Of a DNA stretch of 64,000 nucleotides, positions 8,580-16,627 are shown in pieces. Both the position numbers and the translations under genes were made by a program. The stretch is from Paenibacillus sp. NAIST15-1 (GTDB lineage Bacteria > Bacillota > Bacilli > Paenibacillales > Paenibacillaceae). Where the stretch lies: NCBI RefSeq assembly GCF_001894745.1, contig NZ_BBYF01000024.1:1-64000 (forward strand), given 5' to 3'. Numbering within the stretch: position 1 is the stretch's first letter; every line of letters begins with the position of its first letter. The notes under the pieces were generated by a model. It did not search any database, was not told the origin of the DNA, and saw only the letters and a program-made list of their open reading frames with translations.

Positions 8580-9563
8580 ATGAATATAAAAAAAGCAATT
8601 CTAGCGACTATGATCGTATCCAGTATGTTAGTTGCCGTGGCAGGCCCGATTCCTGCTGGAGTTGAGGCAGCGCAAGGGCAGAAGCAAACGGATAATAAGA
8701 AGGTTCAAATCGATCAGAAGCTGGCCGCCAAGCTGCAAAAGGCAATCAAACAATATGCAGGGAAAGAGATTAAGCTGAAGAGTGTCGGCGAGAAGATAGA
8801 ATTCTCTCCTGATGGTGCAAAGGTTGAATCCGTAGACGGAAAATACGGTATCTGCTTTAATGTTGGAAGTGGTCGGATATGGCAGATTGAAGAAAAGGTC
8901 ACAATTGATAAAATTAGTAAAGAGGATCAGGCGAAAGTCCTGAAAGTGTTGAAAGAGGCATATGTCAATAAAACATATGTCTTTGATAAAGAAGTGATTA
9001 TGCAGCGAGGGTATGATGGTGATAAAGAAAAGCTAGGTGTAAGTTTGTCGTATAAGCTGACAGGGAAGGACTTTGAGGTATATTTCTTTAAAGACAATAC
9101 TGCTAAAATGCCGAAAGATGCAGTTAGTGCGTTTACAATAAACTTCACCAAGGAAGAGCTCGACCCGAAGTTGTTGGAAACGGCAATCGGAGCAATAAAA
9201 ACGGTATTCAATCATGATTTGGAAGTTATATCCGCTGACCTAAGACGCTTTACATGGACACTTGAAGATAAGGACATATCGCTTGAAATGGAGGAGGGAA
9301 AGGTCACTAACGTATTTCATAAAACACGTAAAGCGGTAACGACCAACAAGGGGATTACGGAAAAGGATGCCAAAGAAGCGGTTGCTCCGCTTGCCAAGGA
9401 ATTATTCAATATGGACATTGCGGATTTAGAAGTGAAGTGGGACAGCACCTTTAAAAATTACTACTTCATTAAAGACAAGCAACCCGTATTGAGAGTAGCA
9501 CTGGACGCCAATAAGAACATAGTGTTCTTAACATCAGGTGTCAGAGCGTTAAGTGGGTTCTGA
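8580..9563 (+). CDS. Secreted paralogous protein 5 of 8
   Basis: A 327-aa exported protein, the sister of paralog 2 in the body and of paralog 1 in its leader DNA. Signal peptide ILATMIVSSMLVAVAG followed by IPAGVEAAQ. It carries the shared blocks KVQIDQKLAAKLQKAIKQYA, KVTIDKISKEDQAKVLKVLK and AVAPLAKELFNMDIADLEVK. AGGAGG lies eight bases before the ATG. A degenerate copy of the recurrent palindrome follows at 9581-9622 without a good T-run, so read-through into paralog 6 is likely. Function unknown. Confidence 0.9.
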   Translation: MNIKKAILATMIVSSMLVAVAGPIPAGVEAAQGQKQTDNKKVQIDQKLAAKLQKAIKQYAGKEIKLKSVGEKIEFSPDGAKVESVDGKYGICFNVGSGRIWQIEEKVTIDKISKEDQAKVLKVLKEAYVNKTYVFDKEVIMQRGYDGDKEKLGVSLSYKLTGKDFEVYFFKDNTAKMPKDAVSAFTINFTKEELDPKLLETAIGAIKTVFNHDLEVISADLRRFTWTLEDKDISLEMEEGKVTNVFHKTRKAVTTNKGITEKDAKEAVAPLAKELFNMDIADLEVKWDSTFKNYYFIKDKQPVLRVALDANKNIVFLTSGVRALSGF

Positions 9564-9580
9564 ATAGGGAAGGTTTGAAT

Positions 9581-9622
9581 ATGAAAGAGTTATTGAATTG
9601 CATAGCGTAATTTGAGAGATAA
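9581..9622. repeat. Recurrent palindrome, degenerate copy
   Basis: The left arm (GAAAGAGTTATTGAATTGC) is kept, but the right arm has decayed (GTAATTTGAGAGATAAA) and there is no T-run. It is a weak terminator at best. Confidence 0.5.
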
Positions 9623-9655
9623 ATATCCATACAATCATACATAGGGGGAAATAAA

Positions 9656-10735
9656 ATGAATATCAAAAAAGCAATTCTAGCATCAATGCTTGTATCCAGT
9701 ATGTTGGTTGCCGTAGCAGATCCTATTCCTGCAGGAGCAGGGGCTGCGCAAGAGCAGCAATTGGATCGCTGGACAATTCAAATAGATCCGAAGTGGACGG
9801 AAAAGCTGAATCAAGCGGTAAAATTATTTGCCGGAGAAGACGTGCAATTGCAAAAGGTAGGTAAGCTCGATTTCAATAATAAGAATGCATCTAAAATAAC
9901 AGAAGTGCGATCTGTAGATGGTAAATATTCATTACAATTTGATTATGATACAGGGGTTATCTGGACGGTAAGCGGCAAAACCGCTACGATTGACCAAATC
10001 AGCAAGCAGGAACAGGAAGACGTATTAAAGTGGTTGAAAGCGATATATCCAAAGAAGAAGTATGCATTTGATAATGAAGTTGAGGTGATTCACCAGTTTA
10101 CGGATGAGAAACTCTCAAAAACGTCAAAAGCAGAGGTTAGAGAGGAGAAGACGTACGAATTGAAAGGAAAGGATTTCTCCGCTTCCTTACACAAATTAGA
10201 TGGCATACCAGAACATATCGGTCATATCACGATTGACTTTGATAAGAAAGAGCTTGATCCGAAACTGCTGAAAACAGTTGTTGATGCTGCTCAAACTGTT
10301 TCTACAAATAAGTTTGAAATGACGACTGCTCAGCTTCGCGTCGATTTATCGCCAATTATCTCAAAGAATAAACCCAATATAACATGGGTGTTCCATGATG
10401 GCAAAGTTACGATTTATGCAGATCCCAATACAGGGAAAATCAATAGTATTTACAATGAGCTTGGAAAACAAGTACGCGAAAATAAAGGCATTTCCGAAAA
10501 AGAGGCGAGAGAAGCGGTCGCCCCAATAGTGAAGAAAGTATTTAATATCGACATGAATGGATATAGCGTGAAATGGGATGGAACAGAAAAGGATTTTGCT
10601 TTCACCAAGAAAAATGGCATGAATGTAAGAGCGGCATTGGATGCAAATAAAAAGGTCGTGTACATTCGAGTCGGAAGAGCTGCTGCTCCTGGGATCATTA
10701 AGTATGCAGCCGATTTGGAAGCGAAACCCCATTAA
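9656..10735 (+). CDS. Secreted paralogous protein 6 of 8 (most divergent)
   Basis: At 359 aa this is the longest and most divergent member. The signal peptide is conserved (ILASMLVSSMLVAVAD). The mature start differs (EQQLDRWTIQIDPKWTEK), and about 25 extra residues are spread over loops, for example STNKFEMTTAQLRVDLSPI. It keeps the late block EAVAPIVKKVFNIDMNGYSV and RAALDANKKVVYIRVG. The basic tail ends KYAADLEAKPH. The ribosome binding site is GGGGG rather than GGAGG. A clean terminator follows at 10783-10816. Function unknown. Confidence 0.88.
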   Translation: MNIKKAILASMLVSSMLVAVADPIPAGAGAAQEQQLDRWTIQIDPKWTEKLNQAVKLFAGEDVQLQKVGKLDFNNKNASKITEVRSVDGKYSLQFDYDTGVIWTVSGKTATIDQISKQEQEDVLKWLKAIYPKKKYAFDNEVEVIHQFTDEKLSKTSKAEVREEKTYELKGKDFSASLHKLDGIPEHIGHITIDFDKKELDPKLLKTVVDAAQTVSTNKFEMTTAQLRVDLSPIISKNKPNITWVFHDGKVTIYADPNTGKINSIYNELGKQVRENKGISEKEAREAVAPIVKKVFNIDMNGYSVKWDGTEKDFAFTKKNGMNVRAALDANKKVVYIRVGRAAAPGIIKYAADLEAKPH

Positions 10736-10782
10736 ACGCCTACAAACGAACCATTTCATTATATTTTGACTCCGTATCGAAT

Positions 10783-10816
10783 AATCCACTGGCTTCTATG
10801 CGTCGGTGGATTTTTT
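10783..10816 (+). terminator. Rho-independent terminator after paralog 6
   Basis: A 7-bp stem (AATCCAC with GTGGATT) around a 16-base loop, followed by seven T residues counting the stem end. Confidence 0.75.
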
Positions 10817-10837
10817 TATTTGAAACCATCTTCATTC

Positions 10838-10962
10838 ACAATAGTAGAGATGATGTCACAAATGAGAGGAGTGAAATTGTTATACATTGTAGGCGATCAC
10901 CACTTTACGAATAAAAAACGTTCAAAACTTTAAAAGTAGGGTGGAACATAGGAGGGTTTAGT
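10838..10962 (+). repeat. Duplicated leader of paralog 7 (partner 3276-3381)
   Basis: Shares AATAGTAGAGATGATGTCAC with the leader of paralog 3, and the same ACATAGGAGGGTTTAGTATG start region. Probably the promoter region for the paralog 7-8 pair. Confidence 0.6.
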
Positions 10963-11964
10963 ATGAATTGGAAGAGAACAGCTCTAGCATCTTTACTCGT
11001 ATCCAGTATGTTGGTTACCTTGGAAGGGCCGATTCCTGCGGGTGCTGGGGCAGCGCAACAGCAGGAACAGCAGCAATCGAATAGTAAGAAGATTCAAATC
11101 GATCAGAAGCTGGCCGCCAAGCTGGAGAAGGCAGTAAAACAATTCGCAGGGAAAGAAATTAAGCTGAATATGCAGGGCACTTCCCAATCCATAAGCGATC
11201 AGGTGCAGGTTAAGTCGGCAGATGGGAAATATAGTGTAAACTTTAGGGAAAAAACAGGAGAAATTACTACGATTAGAGGCTATCAAACCATCGATAAAGT
11301 CAGTAAGGAGGATCTGAACGAAGTACTGAAAGTATTAAAAGGGTTATATGCGAAGAAAGACTATACATTTGATAAAGAAGTTCATGTCGATCTGCACGAT
11401 GTAGAATCAAAGACGCCCTTTAGCATGTATTCGTTAAACGGGAAAGGATTTTCTGCCTTACTTATGAAAAATTATCCGGGGTGGCCGACAAAGATTCATG
11501 TTTCAGCCCAAGTCGAAGTTGCCAAGAACGAGCTTGATCCAAAGCTCATGGAAAAGGCAGCCGGGGCAGTAAAAACAGCTTTAGGCCACAATTTTGAGGT
11601 GACGAAGGCTTGGGTTGGAGGTACTAATAAAAAAAGTACATGGAAACTTAAAGGTGGCAATATTACGCTGTCCTTGGATGGAACAGGGAAGACCGAATAT
11701 ATTTATGATATTTCGCGAAAACAATTGACGACGAACAAAGAGATTACGGAAAAAGAAGTGAAAGAGATAGTCGCGCCGATTGCAAAGAAGTTATTCAATT
11801 TGGACATCCAGGGGCTTGAAGTAAAATGGGACGGTGCTTCCAGAGACTTCATCTTCAATCAAAAGAAAGATACGAAAATGACCGTGGCGCTGGATGCCGA
11901 TAAAAACGTAGTTTATATGTTTTCCGGGGTAAGAATGCTTCTGGAGGATTTAGAAAGAGATTAA
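10963..11964 (+). CDS. Secreted paralogous protein 7 of 8
   Basis: A 333-aa exported protein. The signal peptide differs slightly (TALASLLVSSMLVTLEG, IPAGAGAAQ) and is followed by a Gln-rich stretch (QQQEQQQ). The C-terminal third, from KTEYIYD through EVKEIVAPIAKKLFNLDIQG, groups with paralog 8 and sets this pair apart from the rest. GGAGG lies nine bases before the ATG. The gene ends 25 bases before paralog 8, so the two are co-transcribed. Function unknown. Confidence 0.9.
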   Translation: MNWKRTALASLLVSSMLVTLEGPIPAGAGAAQQQEQQQSNSKKIQIDQKLAAKLEKAVKQFAGKEIKLNMQGTSQSISDQVQVKSADGKYSVNFREKTGEITTIRGYQTIDKVSKEDLNEVLKVLKGLYAKKDYTFDKEVHVDLHDVESKTPFSMYSLNGKGFSALLMKNYPGWPTKIHVSAQVEVAKNELDPKLMEKAAGAVKTALGHNFEVTKAWVGGTNKKSTWKLKGGNITLSLDGTGKTEYIYDISRKQLTTNKEITEKEVKEIVAPIAKKLFNLDIQGLEVKWDGASRDFIFNQKKDTKMTVALDADKNVVYMFSGVRMLLEDLERD

Positions 11965-11989
11965 ACCTTAATAAAAAGGAGAAGATAAT

Positions 11990-12988
11990 ATGAATCTAAA
12001 AAAAGCAATTTTAGCAACAATGATCGTATCCAGTATGTTCGTTACACTTGCGGGCCCGACCTTTGTAGGAGCCGAAGCAGCAGGAGGAAAGCAGCAAGAA
12101 CAAACATCGGGCAGCAGTATCCAAGTTGATAAAAAGGTTGCTGCCAATCTGCAAAAGGCCGTGAATCAATTTGCAGGGAAAGAGATAAAGTTGAAGTTCG
12201 AGAAGGCCTTTAAACATCCATTTGATCTGGCGACGGTTCCTTCGGCAGACGAATTATTCGAAGTAAAATTTAAACCAGGTACAGGGGAACTGATCACAAT
12301 TAAGGGGATTCAAACGCTTGATAAAGTGAGCAAGGATGAGCAAAAGGAACTGCTGAACAAGCTGAAAGGGATGTACGCCAAGAAAGCCTATGCATTTCAT
12401 AAAGAGGTTCAAATCACTCAGAGCTATGACAAAGGAAAGGTTTCACAAACCTTTTATATATTAGAGGGAAAAGACTTCATGATTTCTTGGATGAAATATC
12501 CACCTGGGCAATCAAAGAATAAAAATTATATTGGAGCAGCCGTTATTCAAGTAGACAAGAACGAGCTAGAACCGAAATTACTCAAAACGGCAGCGGATGC
12601 AGTGAAAACAGCTCTCGATCAGGAATTTGAGGTAAAGAAAGCCGAGCTTGGTTATTATGCCGGCAGCAAAGGTGACACGTGGAAGCTTAAAGGTGATCAT
12701 ATTACTCTGGCTGTTGAAGCAAAAACAGGAAAGACCGAGTATGTATATGACGTTGCTCGAAAACAAGCAGACAAGGCAGTAACAGAAAAAGAAGTGAAAG
12801 AAATAGTCGCGCCGATTGCCAAAAAATTGTTCAATATGGACATTCAGGGACTTGAAGTGAAATGGGATAAATCAGCGCGTGATTTCTGTTTTATTCAAAA
12901 TAAAGAGACAAAAATGTCAGTTGCATTGGATGCTGATAAAAACGTAGTTTATATGTTTGCTGGAGATAGAATGCTAATGGAAAAATGA
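11990..12988 (+). CDS. Secreted paralogous protein 8 of 8
   Basis: The 332-aa last member of the array. The early part (TFVGAEAAGGKQQEQ) matches paralog 3, while the C-terminal part (KTEYVYDVARKQ, EIVAPIAKKLFNMDIQG, MSVALDADKNVVYMFAG) matches paralog 7. This is a second clear mosaic. AAGGAG lies about eight bases before the ATG. The array ends at the recurrent palindromic terminator (13040-13087). Export is supported by the signal peptide; the role is unknown. Confidence 0.9.
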   Translation: MNLKKAILATMIVSSMFVTLAGPTFVGAEAAGGKQQEQTSGSSIQVDKKVAANLQKAVNQFAGKEIKLKFEKAFKHPFDLATVPSADELFEVKFKPGTGELITIKGIQTLDKVSKDEQKELLNKLKGMYAKKAYAFHKEVQITQSYDKGKVSQTFYILEGKDFMISWMKYPPGQSKNKNYIGAAVIQVDKNELEPKLLKTAADAVKTALDQEFEVKKAELGYYAGSKGDTWKLKGDHITLAVEAKTGKTEYVYDVARKQADKAVTEKEVKEIVAPIAKKLFNMDIQGLEVKWDKSARDFCFIQNKETKMSVALDADKNVVYMFAGDRMLMEK

Positions 12989-13039
12989 AGTGGATCGATC
13001 AATAACTCTCTTCCGAGGAAGAGAGAAATCCAAATGGCA

Positions 13040-13087
13040 TAAAAAAAGAGTTATCGAATTGCATGAAGCAATTTGATAACTCTTTTT
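13040..13087. terminator. Recurrent palindromic terminator, copy 4
   Basis: The best-conserved copy: arms AAAGAGTTATCGAATTGC and GCAATTTGATAACTCTTT with loop ATGAA, flanked by A-runs and T-runs on the two sides. It can serve paralog 8 on the plus strand and, read in reverse, the tRNA pair on the minus strand. Confidence 0.85.
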
Positions 13088-13094
13088 TGTCGTA

Positions 13095-13176
13095 TACCGA
13101 TGGCCGGACTCGAACCGGCAAGCCTCTCGGCACCGCATTTTGAGTGCGGCGTGTCTGCCAATTCCACCACATCGGC
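13095..13176 (-). tRNA. tRNA-Leu(CAA)
   Basis: An 82-nt cloverleaf on the minus strand. The acceptor stem is GCCGATG with CATCGGT (one G-U), discriminator A. The anticodon stem is CCGCA/TGCGG around the loop CTCAAAA, giving anticodon CAA for UUG. The T-arm GCCGGTTCGAGTCCGGC is canonical and there is a class II variable arm. CCA is not encoded. Confidence 0.93.
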
Positions 13177-13189
13177 AAAATGAATATGG

Positions 13190-13262
13190 GGCGATCGAAG
13201 GGAATCGAACCCTCGAGTGTCGGAGCCACAATCCGATGCGTTAACCACTTCGCCACGACCGC
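13190..13262 (-). tRNA. tRNA-His(GTG)
   Basis: A minus-strand cloverleaf. The acceptor is GCGGTCG with CGATCGC, with an encoded G at position -1 (13263) opposite C73, the hallmark of tRNA-His. The anticodon stem is TCGGA/TCCGA around TTGTGGC, anticodon GTG. It lies 13 bases upstream of tRNA-Leu and the two are surely co-transcribed. A promoter for the pair should lie in 13270-13330 on the minus strand, where a TATGCT-like -10 is visible, but I cannot fix it. Confidence 0.93.
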
Positions 13263-13263
13263 C

Positions 13264-13535
13264 ATATTGATTGCTCAACAGAATCTTAATTTAGCATACT
13301 TTCGACATGATTTGCAACAAGGAAAATATACCAACAACATTTTCCGTGACTCACTCGTCTTCTATTTCATAGATCAGGCGTTTTCAGCTTTACTTTCACC
13401 TTTTCTTTCATCATTGTAAGCTGGCTGCAAGTCAATTCGATGTCATGGCATGCGGTCAACGTATACACTGTACGTAAGGGTTATGTTTCAAAATGAATAA
13501 TAGCTCTTACATATAAGAAGGGGAGGCGGTTACGA
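13264..13535. other. Intergenic region between tRNAs and the transglycosylase gene
   Basis: AT-rich DNA that should hold two divergent promoters, one for the tRNAs (minus) and one for the gene at 13536 (plus, ribosome binding site GGGGAGG at 13520-13526). An ORF at 13144-13419 runs through the tRNA genes and is not real. Confidence 0.4.
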
Positions 13536-14486
13536 ATGAACAAACAAAGAAAAGGACATCTGGTTCACGCATCGGTCTTTATGCCTCTGCCTGCTCAGGA
13601 AACAATCGCACATCGCAAGGTGCCGAATGCGGCCCAAGATGAGCCTCATCGTCCTACGAAGAAAGAATCAACTATGATACATGAACAAACGGAAACGATA
13701 GCACAACCTGCCCATATGCCACACCGAATGAAGTGGAAGCGTTGGGTCATATATAGCTTGATCATTGCAATTCTTACCCCGATTATTGGGTGGGTAGGGA
13801 TGGCGGCAACAGGGACGGCCTGGATTGATCAAGGCAAGCTCATAACGTTACGTGAGCAGATTGCACAAGAAGCGAATACAGCCAAGGGACAGCATATGGT
13901 TCAACTGGAGCATATGGCTTCCTTTATACCGCAAGAACTGATGGCCATTGAGGATCATCGCTTCAAGCTTCATCCCGGCATTGATCCGATCGGGCTGGCG
14001 CGGTCAGTCTGGATAAATGTGACGAAGCAGCAGAAGGCACAGGGCGGCAGTACGATTACGATGCAGCTGGCGCGCAACTTGTTCTTAACGCATGATAAGA
14101 CATTTTCCCGCAAAATGAAGGAGATGGCGATAGCGGCCAATCTGGAGTGGAATTTTAGCAAGCAAGAGATTTTGGAAATGTACCTGAATAAAGTATATTT
14201 CGGACATGGACAATATGGCATCGAGAATGCAGCACACTATTATTTCGGCAAGACGACACGAGTCAATGGCGATCTTCCTACGGTTAACAAGGCAGAAGCA
14301 GCGATTCTCGTTGGATTGCTTAAGGCACCTGAACGCTATTCCCCAGCGAAGAATATGAAGCTGGCTCTCCAGCGCCAGCATGTTGTATTGAAGCGTATGA
14401 AGGATTTAGGCTGGATGACAGAGGCAGAGCGCCAAGCAGCGCTGAAGACACCGATTGGTGTCGTTATCCACAATAAAGGAAAATAA
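13536..14486 (+). CDS. Monofunctional peptidoglycan glycosyltransferase (GT51)
   Basis: A 316-aa membrane-anchored enzyme that polymerises lipid II into glycan strands. A cytoplasmic tail of about 68 residues leads to one transmembrane helix (WVIYSLIIAILTPIIGWVGM). The GT51 domain (about 110-300) has the catalytic motif IEDHRFKLHPGID (Glu of ED-H-RF), the QGGSTITMQLARNLFL motif, and the KQEILEMYLNKVYFG and KAEAAILVGLLKAPERYSP motifs. There is no transpeptidase domain, so it is MtgA-like rather than a class A PBP. The N-terminal tail is longer than usual for the type. GGGGAGG lies nine bases before the ATG; a strong terminator follows. Confidence 0.93.
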   Translation: MNKQRKGHLVHASVFMPLPAQETIAHRKVPNAAQDEPHRPTKKESTMIHEQTETIAQPAHMPHRMKWKRWVIYSLIIAILTPIIGWVGMAATGTAWIDQGKLITLREQIAQEANTAKGQHMVQLEHMASFIPQELMAIEDHRFKLHPGIDPIGLARSVWINVTKQQKAQGGSTITMQLARNLFLTHDKTFSRKMKEMAIAANLEWNFSKQEILEMYLNKVYFGHGQYGIENAAHYYFGKTTRVNGDLPTVNKAEAAILVGLLKAPERYSPAKNMKLALQRQHVVLKRMKDLGWMTEAERQAALKTPIGVVIHNKGK

Positions 14487-14490
14487 AGAA

Positions 14491-14541
14491 AAGGCACACT
14501 TGATCAAGCTCGGATGAGCTGCGGCAGGTGTGCCTTTTTTT
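14491..14541 (+). terminator. Rho-independent terminator after the GT51 gene
   Basis: Outer stem AAGGCACAC with GTGTGCCTT, plus inner pairing, followed by seven T residues. Confidence 0.85.
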
Positions 14542-14694
14542 GACTGTACTCATGGATAAAGCGCTGAATGACGTGATTAATTTTCGTGCAAAAGCAATTT
14601 TCTCAGGAATGAGACATATATATGAATCGGCGCCTATGAAATCTTTTACAGGAAAATAAGATGATGTATAAAATTGAACAGGGAGGAATAAGGG

Positions 14695-15735
14695 TTGGAA
14701 AAGAAATTACTAAGTACGGCTATGTCTATGTTTCTTGTCTTTGCACTTATGGGAACTGCTCAGGCAGCGACTCCTGAGAATCCATGGAAGTTCAGCTCAA
14801 GCTCTATCCAGTTCTACAATGATGGTTCCAATAGCTTCTATAAAGGCATTTGGACTACAGGGGCAAGTCGGTGGAGCGGGACAGGCAGTGTTACAATGGG
14901 GACAGGCACGAAATATGATTTTCGGGCAGGAAATCAGAAAGTATCGCCAACGAAAGATAATGATTGGGATGGAATTTGCTACACTACATATTCGAATGGG
15001 ATTGCCTCCAAAACGCGTGCTTGGGTAAACGAATACTACACAACCCAAAGTCGATATTCCCCTTCTATTACGGAGGGAGTTGCCACACATGAATTAGGGC
15101 ATGCATTGGGCCTTGCACATAATGACAGCGAACCTTCGGTCATGAAATCTTTTACCTTCTGGTCTGATGGTTCGCTTGCTAGAACCAATACATCCCCAAC
15201 ATCTGCTGATAAGGACACGGTTAAGAAGAAATACGGGACGATCGCTTTATCGCAAGCGAATCCATCGACTCCCGTTGTGCATATTGACGCTAGTTGGGCT
15301 TATGGGTACAGAGACTATACAGCACTCGCCAACGCTGTTGATGCAATCGTAGAAGGACAGGTAGTGCAGGAGAACGGAGTTCGCAAGTCAGGGAGTGGGG
15401 CGCCTGAAACGTACCGGACGGAATCCGAGTTCCAGATATCAGAGGTAATCAAAGGAAATGCATCTCTCAGAAATAGTACGATCAATGTACTACAGCTGGG
15501 CGGACGCGACCGGGAGGCCATTGTAGTTTCTGACGATACGACTCCACTAAAGCAAGGTGATCAATCCATTCTGTTCTTGAAGCAAAATGAGGACGGTACC
15601 TATCGCGTCGTGAATGAGGATACCTCGATTTTCATGAAGGTAACGAACCAGACGCTCCAGGATGGAAATATGGAGATGTACCAGAATCAGAAAAGCAAGG
15701 CGCTCGTTAGCAAAGAGGACTTGAAAGGTATTTAG
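14695..15735 (+). CDS. Secreted zinc metalloprotease (matrixin-like, M10)
   Basis: A 346-aa exported protein starting at TTG, with GGGAGG nine bases before. Signal peptide to about residue 25 (FLVFALMGTAQAA). The catalytic domain ends around residue 185: HELGHALGLAHN is a full HEXXHXXGXXH zinc motif, followed by a Met-turn candidate (SVMKSFTFW) and a DKDTVKKKYG helix typical of matrixins. No propeptide with a Cys switch is evident. The C-terminal 145 residues (from VHIDASWAYGYRDY) form a separate domain I do not recognise, possibly for substrate binding or regulation. The stop overlaps by 3 bases the end of the convergent lipoprotein gene. Confidence 0.88.
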   Translation: MEKKLLSTAMSMFLVFALMGTAQAATPENPWKFSSSSIQFYNDGSNSFYKGIWTTGASRWSGTGSVTMGTGTKYDFRAGNQKVSPTKDNDWDGICYTTYSNGIASKTRAWVNEYYTTQSRYSPSITEGVATHELGHALGLAHNDSEPSVMKSFTFWSDGSLARTNTSPTSADKDTVKKKYGTIALSQANPSTPVVHIDASWAYGYRDYTALANAVDAIVEGQVVQENGVRKSGSGAPETYRTESEFQISEVIKGNASLRNSTINVLQLGGRDREAIVVSDDTTPLKQGDQSILFLKQNEDGTYRVVNEDTSIFMKVTNQTLQDGNMEMYQNQKSKALVSKEDLKGI

Positions 15736-16082
15736 TTCTCTTTCCTAGCAGCCTTAATATAGAGGTTATTCTTCACCTCAACAGCGATAGCTGTTTCTTC
15801 ATTAATTCCTTTTATTTTATACAGCTTTGTTCCTACGGGGTAAGTGTTAGAGAAGCTATCTCCACTTGAGTCTTCCTCCCGATTTGAGGATGATTGGATT
15901 TCTCCCAGCAGTTTGTCGATCTGTTGAACCTGATCATCACTGCCAACATATCGATTCCCGTGGAAGATGATCATATTGTTGTAGGGCCAGCTTGCGCTCG
16001 TTTCCGTTTGTTCACTCGTGCAGCAAGCAGTCAGTATAAGCATCATGCATGAGATAGTGAAAATGGCAAGCAGCTTTTGCAT
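15732..16082 (-). CDS. Small lipoprotein, convergent with the metalloprotease
   Basis: A 116-aa protein with a lipoprotein signal (IFTISCMMLILTACC, lipobox LTAC) and no recognised domain. The mature part is hydrophilic with a Ser/Asp-rich middle (SSSNREEDSSGDSFSN). It ends within the last codons of the metalloprotease gene: the TAA on this strand covers 15732-15734 and the TAG on the other covers 15733-15735. With no room for separate terminators, the two transcripts must overlap at their 3' ends. A role as an inhibitor or regulator of the protease is possible but only inferred from position. Confidence 0.75.
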   Translation of the reverse strand: MQKLLAIFTISCMMLILTACCTSEQTETSASWPYNNMIIFHGNRYVGSDDQVQQIDKLLGEIQSSSNREEDSSGDSFSNTYPVGTKLYKIKGINEETAIAVEVKNNLYIKAARKEN

Positions 16083-16265
16083 ATGGCAGCCTCAACTCCT
16101 TCGTACTCATTAACGGTATCGTGAACGGTTATGTTGCGCGTGAATGAAGCAGAAGCACATTAGGATCCGCGAATGTTGCCTGTACCCGGATAAAAAGAAC
16201 GTCTGAGTATGGAATCTGAGCCGGTGAATGCGATCAATCACGATACTTTTGGAATAGCCTCATTG

Positions 16266-16271
16266 TATAAT
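16266..16271 (+). promoter_or_regulatory. Consensus -10 box for the DUF1294 gene
   Basis: A perfect TATAAT followed by AGGG. The -35 region (around 16243-16250, ACTTTT) is weak. Its position, 28 bases before the ATG at 16299, rules out the longer reading of the gene from 16209. Confidence 0.6.
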
Positions 16272-16298
16272 AGGGAGAGAAAGGGGCTGTTACATAGG

Positions 16299-16580
16299 AT
16301 GAAAGATTGGACTTGGATCGTATTCATTTATTTACTCATCATAAATGTAGTTGGATATCAAATGATGGTTGTGGATAAGCAGCGGGCACAGAGGCATCGC
16401 CGCCGTATTCCGGAGCGGAAGCTGTTCTTGTCAGCTTGGCTTGGCGGTGCGCTGGGCGTGTTGATAGCGATGTATAACAAGCGCCATAAGACACAGCATG
16501 TTACCTTTACAGCAGGCGTGCCGTTTATATTGCTGGTGAATATTTTTGTGTTTGGTTTTATTTTGCTGCGGTTTGGTTAA
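16299..16580 (+). CDS. DUF1294 membrane protein
   Basis: A 93-aa protein with a first helix (WIVFIYLLIINVVGYQMM), a basic loop with the typical DKQRAQRHRRRIPERKLFLSA segment, a Gly-rich helix (WLGGALGVLIAMY), KTQHVTF, and a last helix (FILLVNIFVFGFILL). This is the DUF1294 layout. Function is unknown in the family. I chose the ATG at 16299 because the family is about 90 aa long and the consensus -10 box lies between 16209 and 16299. AGGGG is 12 bases upstream. Confidence 0.88.
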   Translation: MKDWTWIVFIYLLIINVVGYQMMVVDKQRAQRHRRRIPERKLFLSAWLGGALGVLIAMYNKRHKTQHVTFTAGVPFILLVNIFVFGFILLRFG

Positions 16581-16627
16581 ATAATAAGCACAGCACTAGT
16601 AAATTATGGGGAAGTGTGGTGGGAGTT

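Noticed and set aside
12974-13278. Three overlapping minus-strand ORFs of 75-88 codons
   Set aside because: They are translations of the two tRNA genes and the palindromic terminator.
13144-13419. 91-codon ORF on the plus strand
   Set aside because: It runs antisense through tRNA-Leu and tRNA-His and has no ribosome site.
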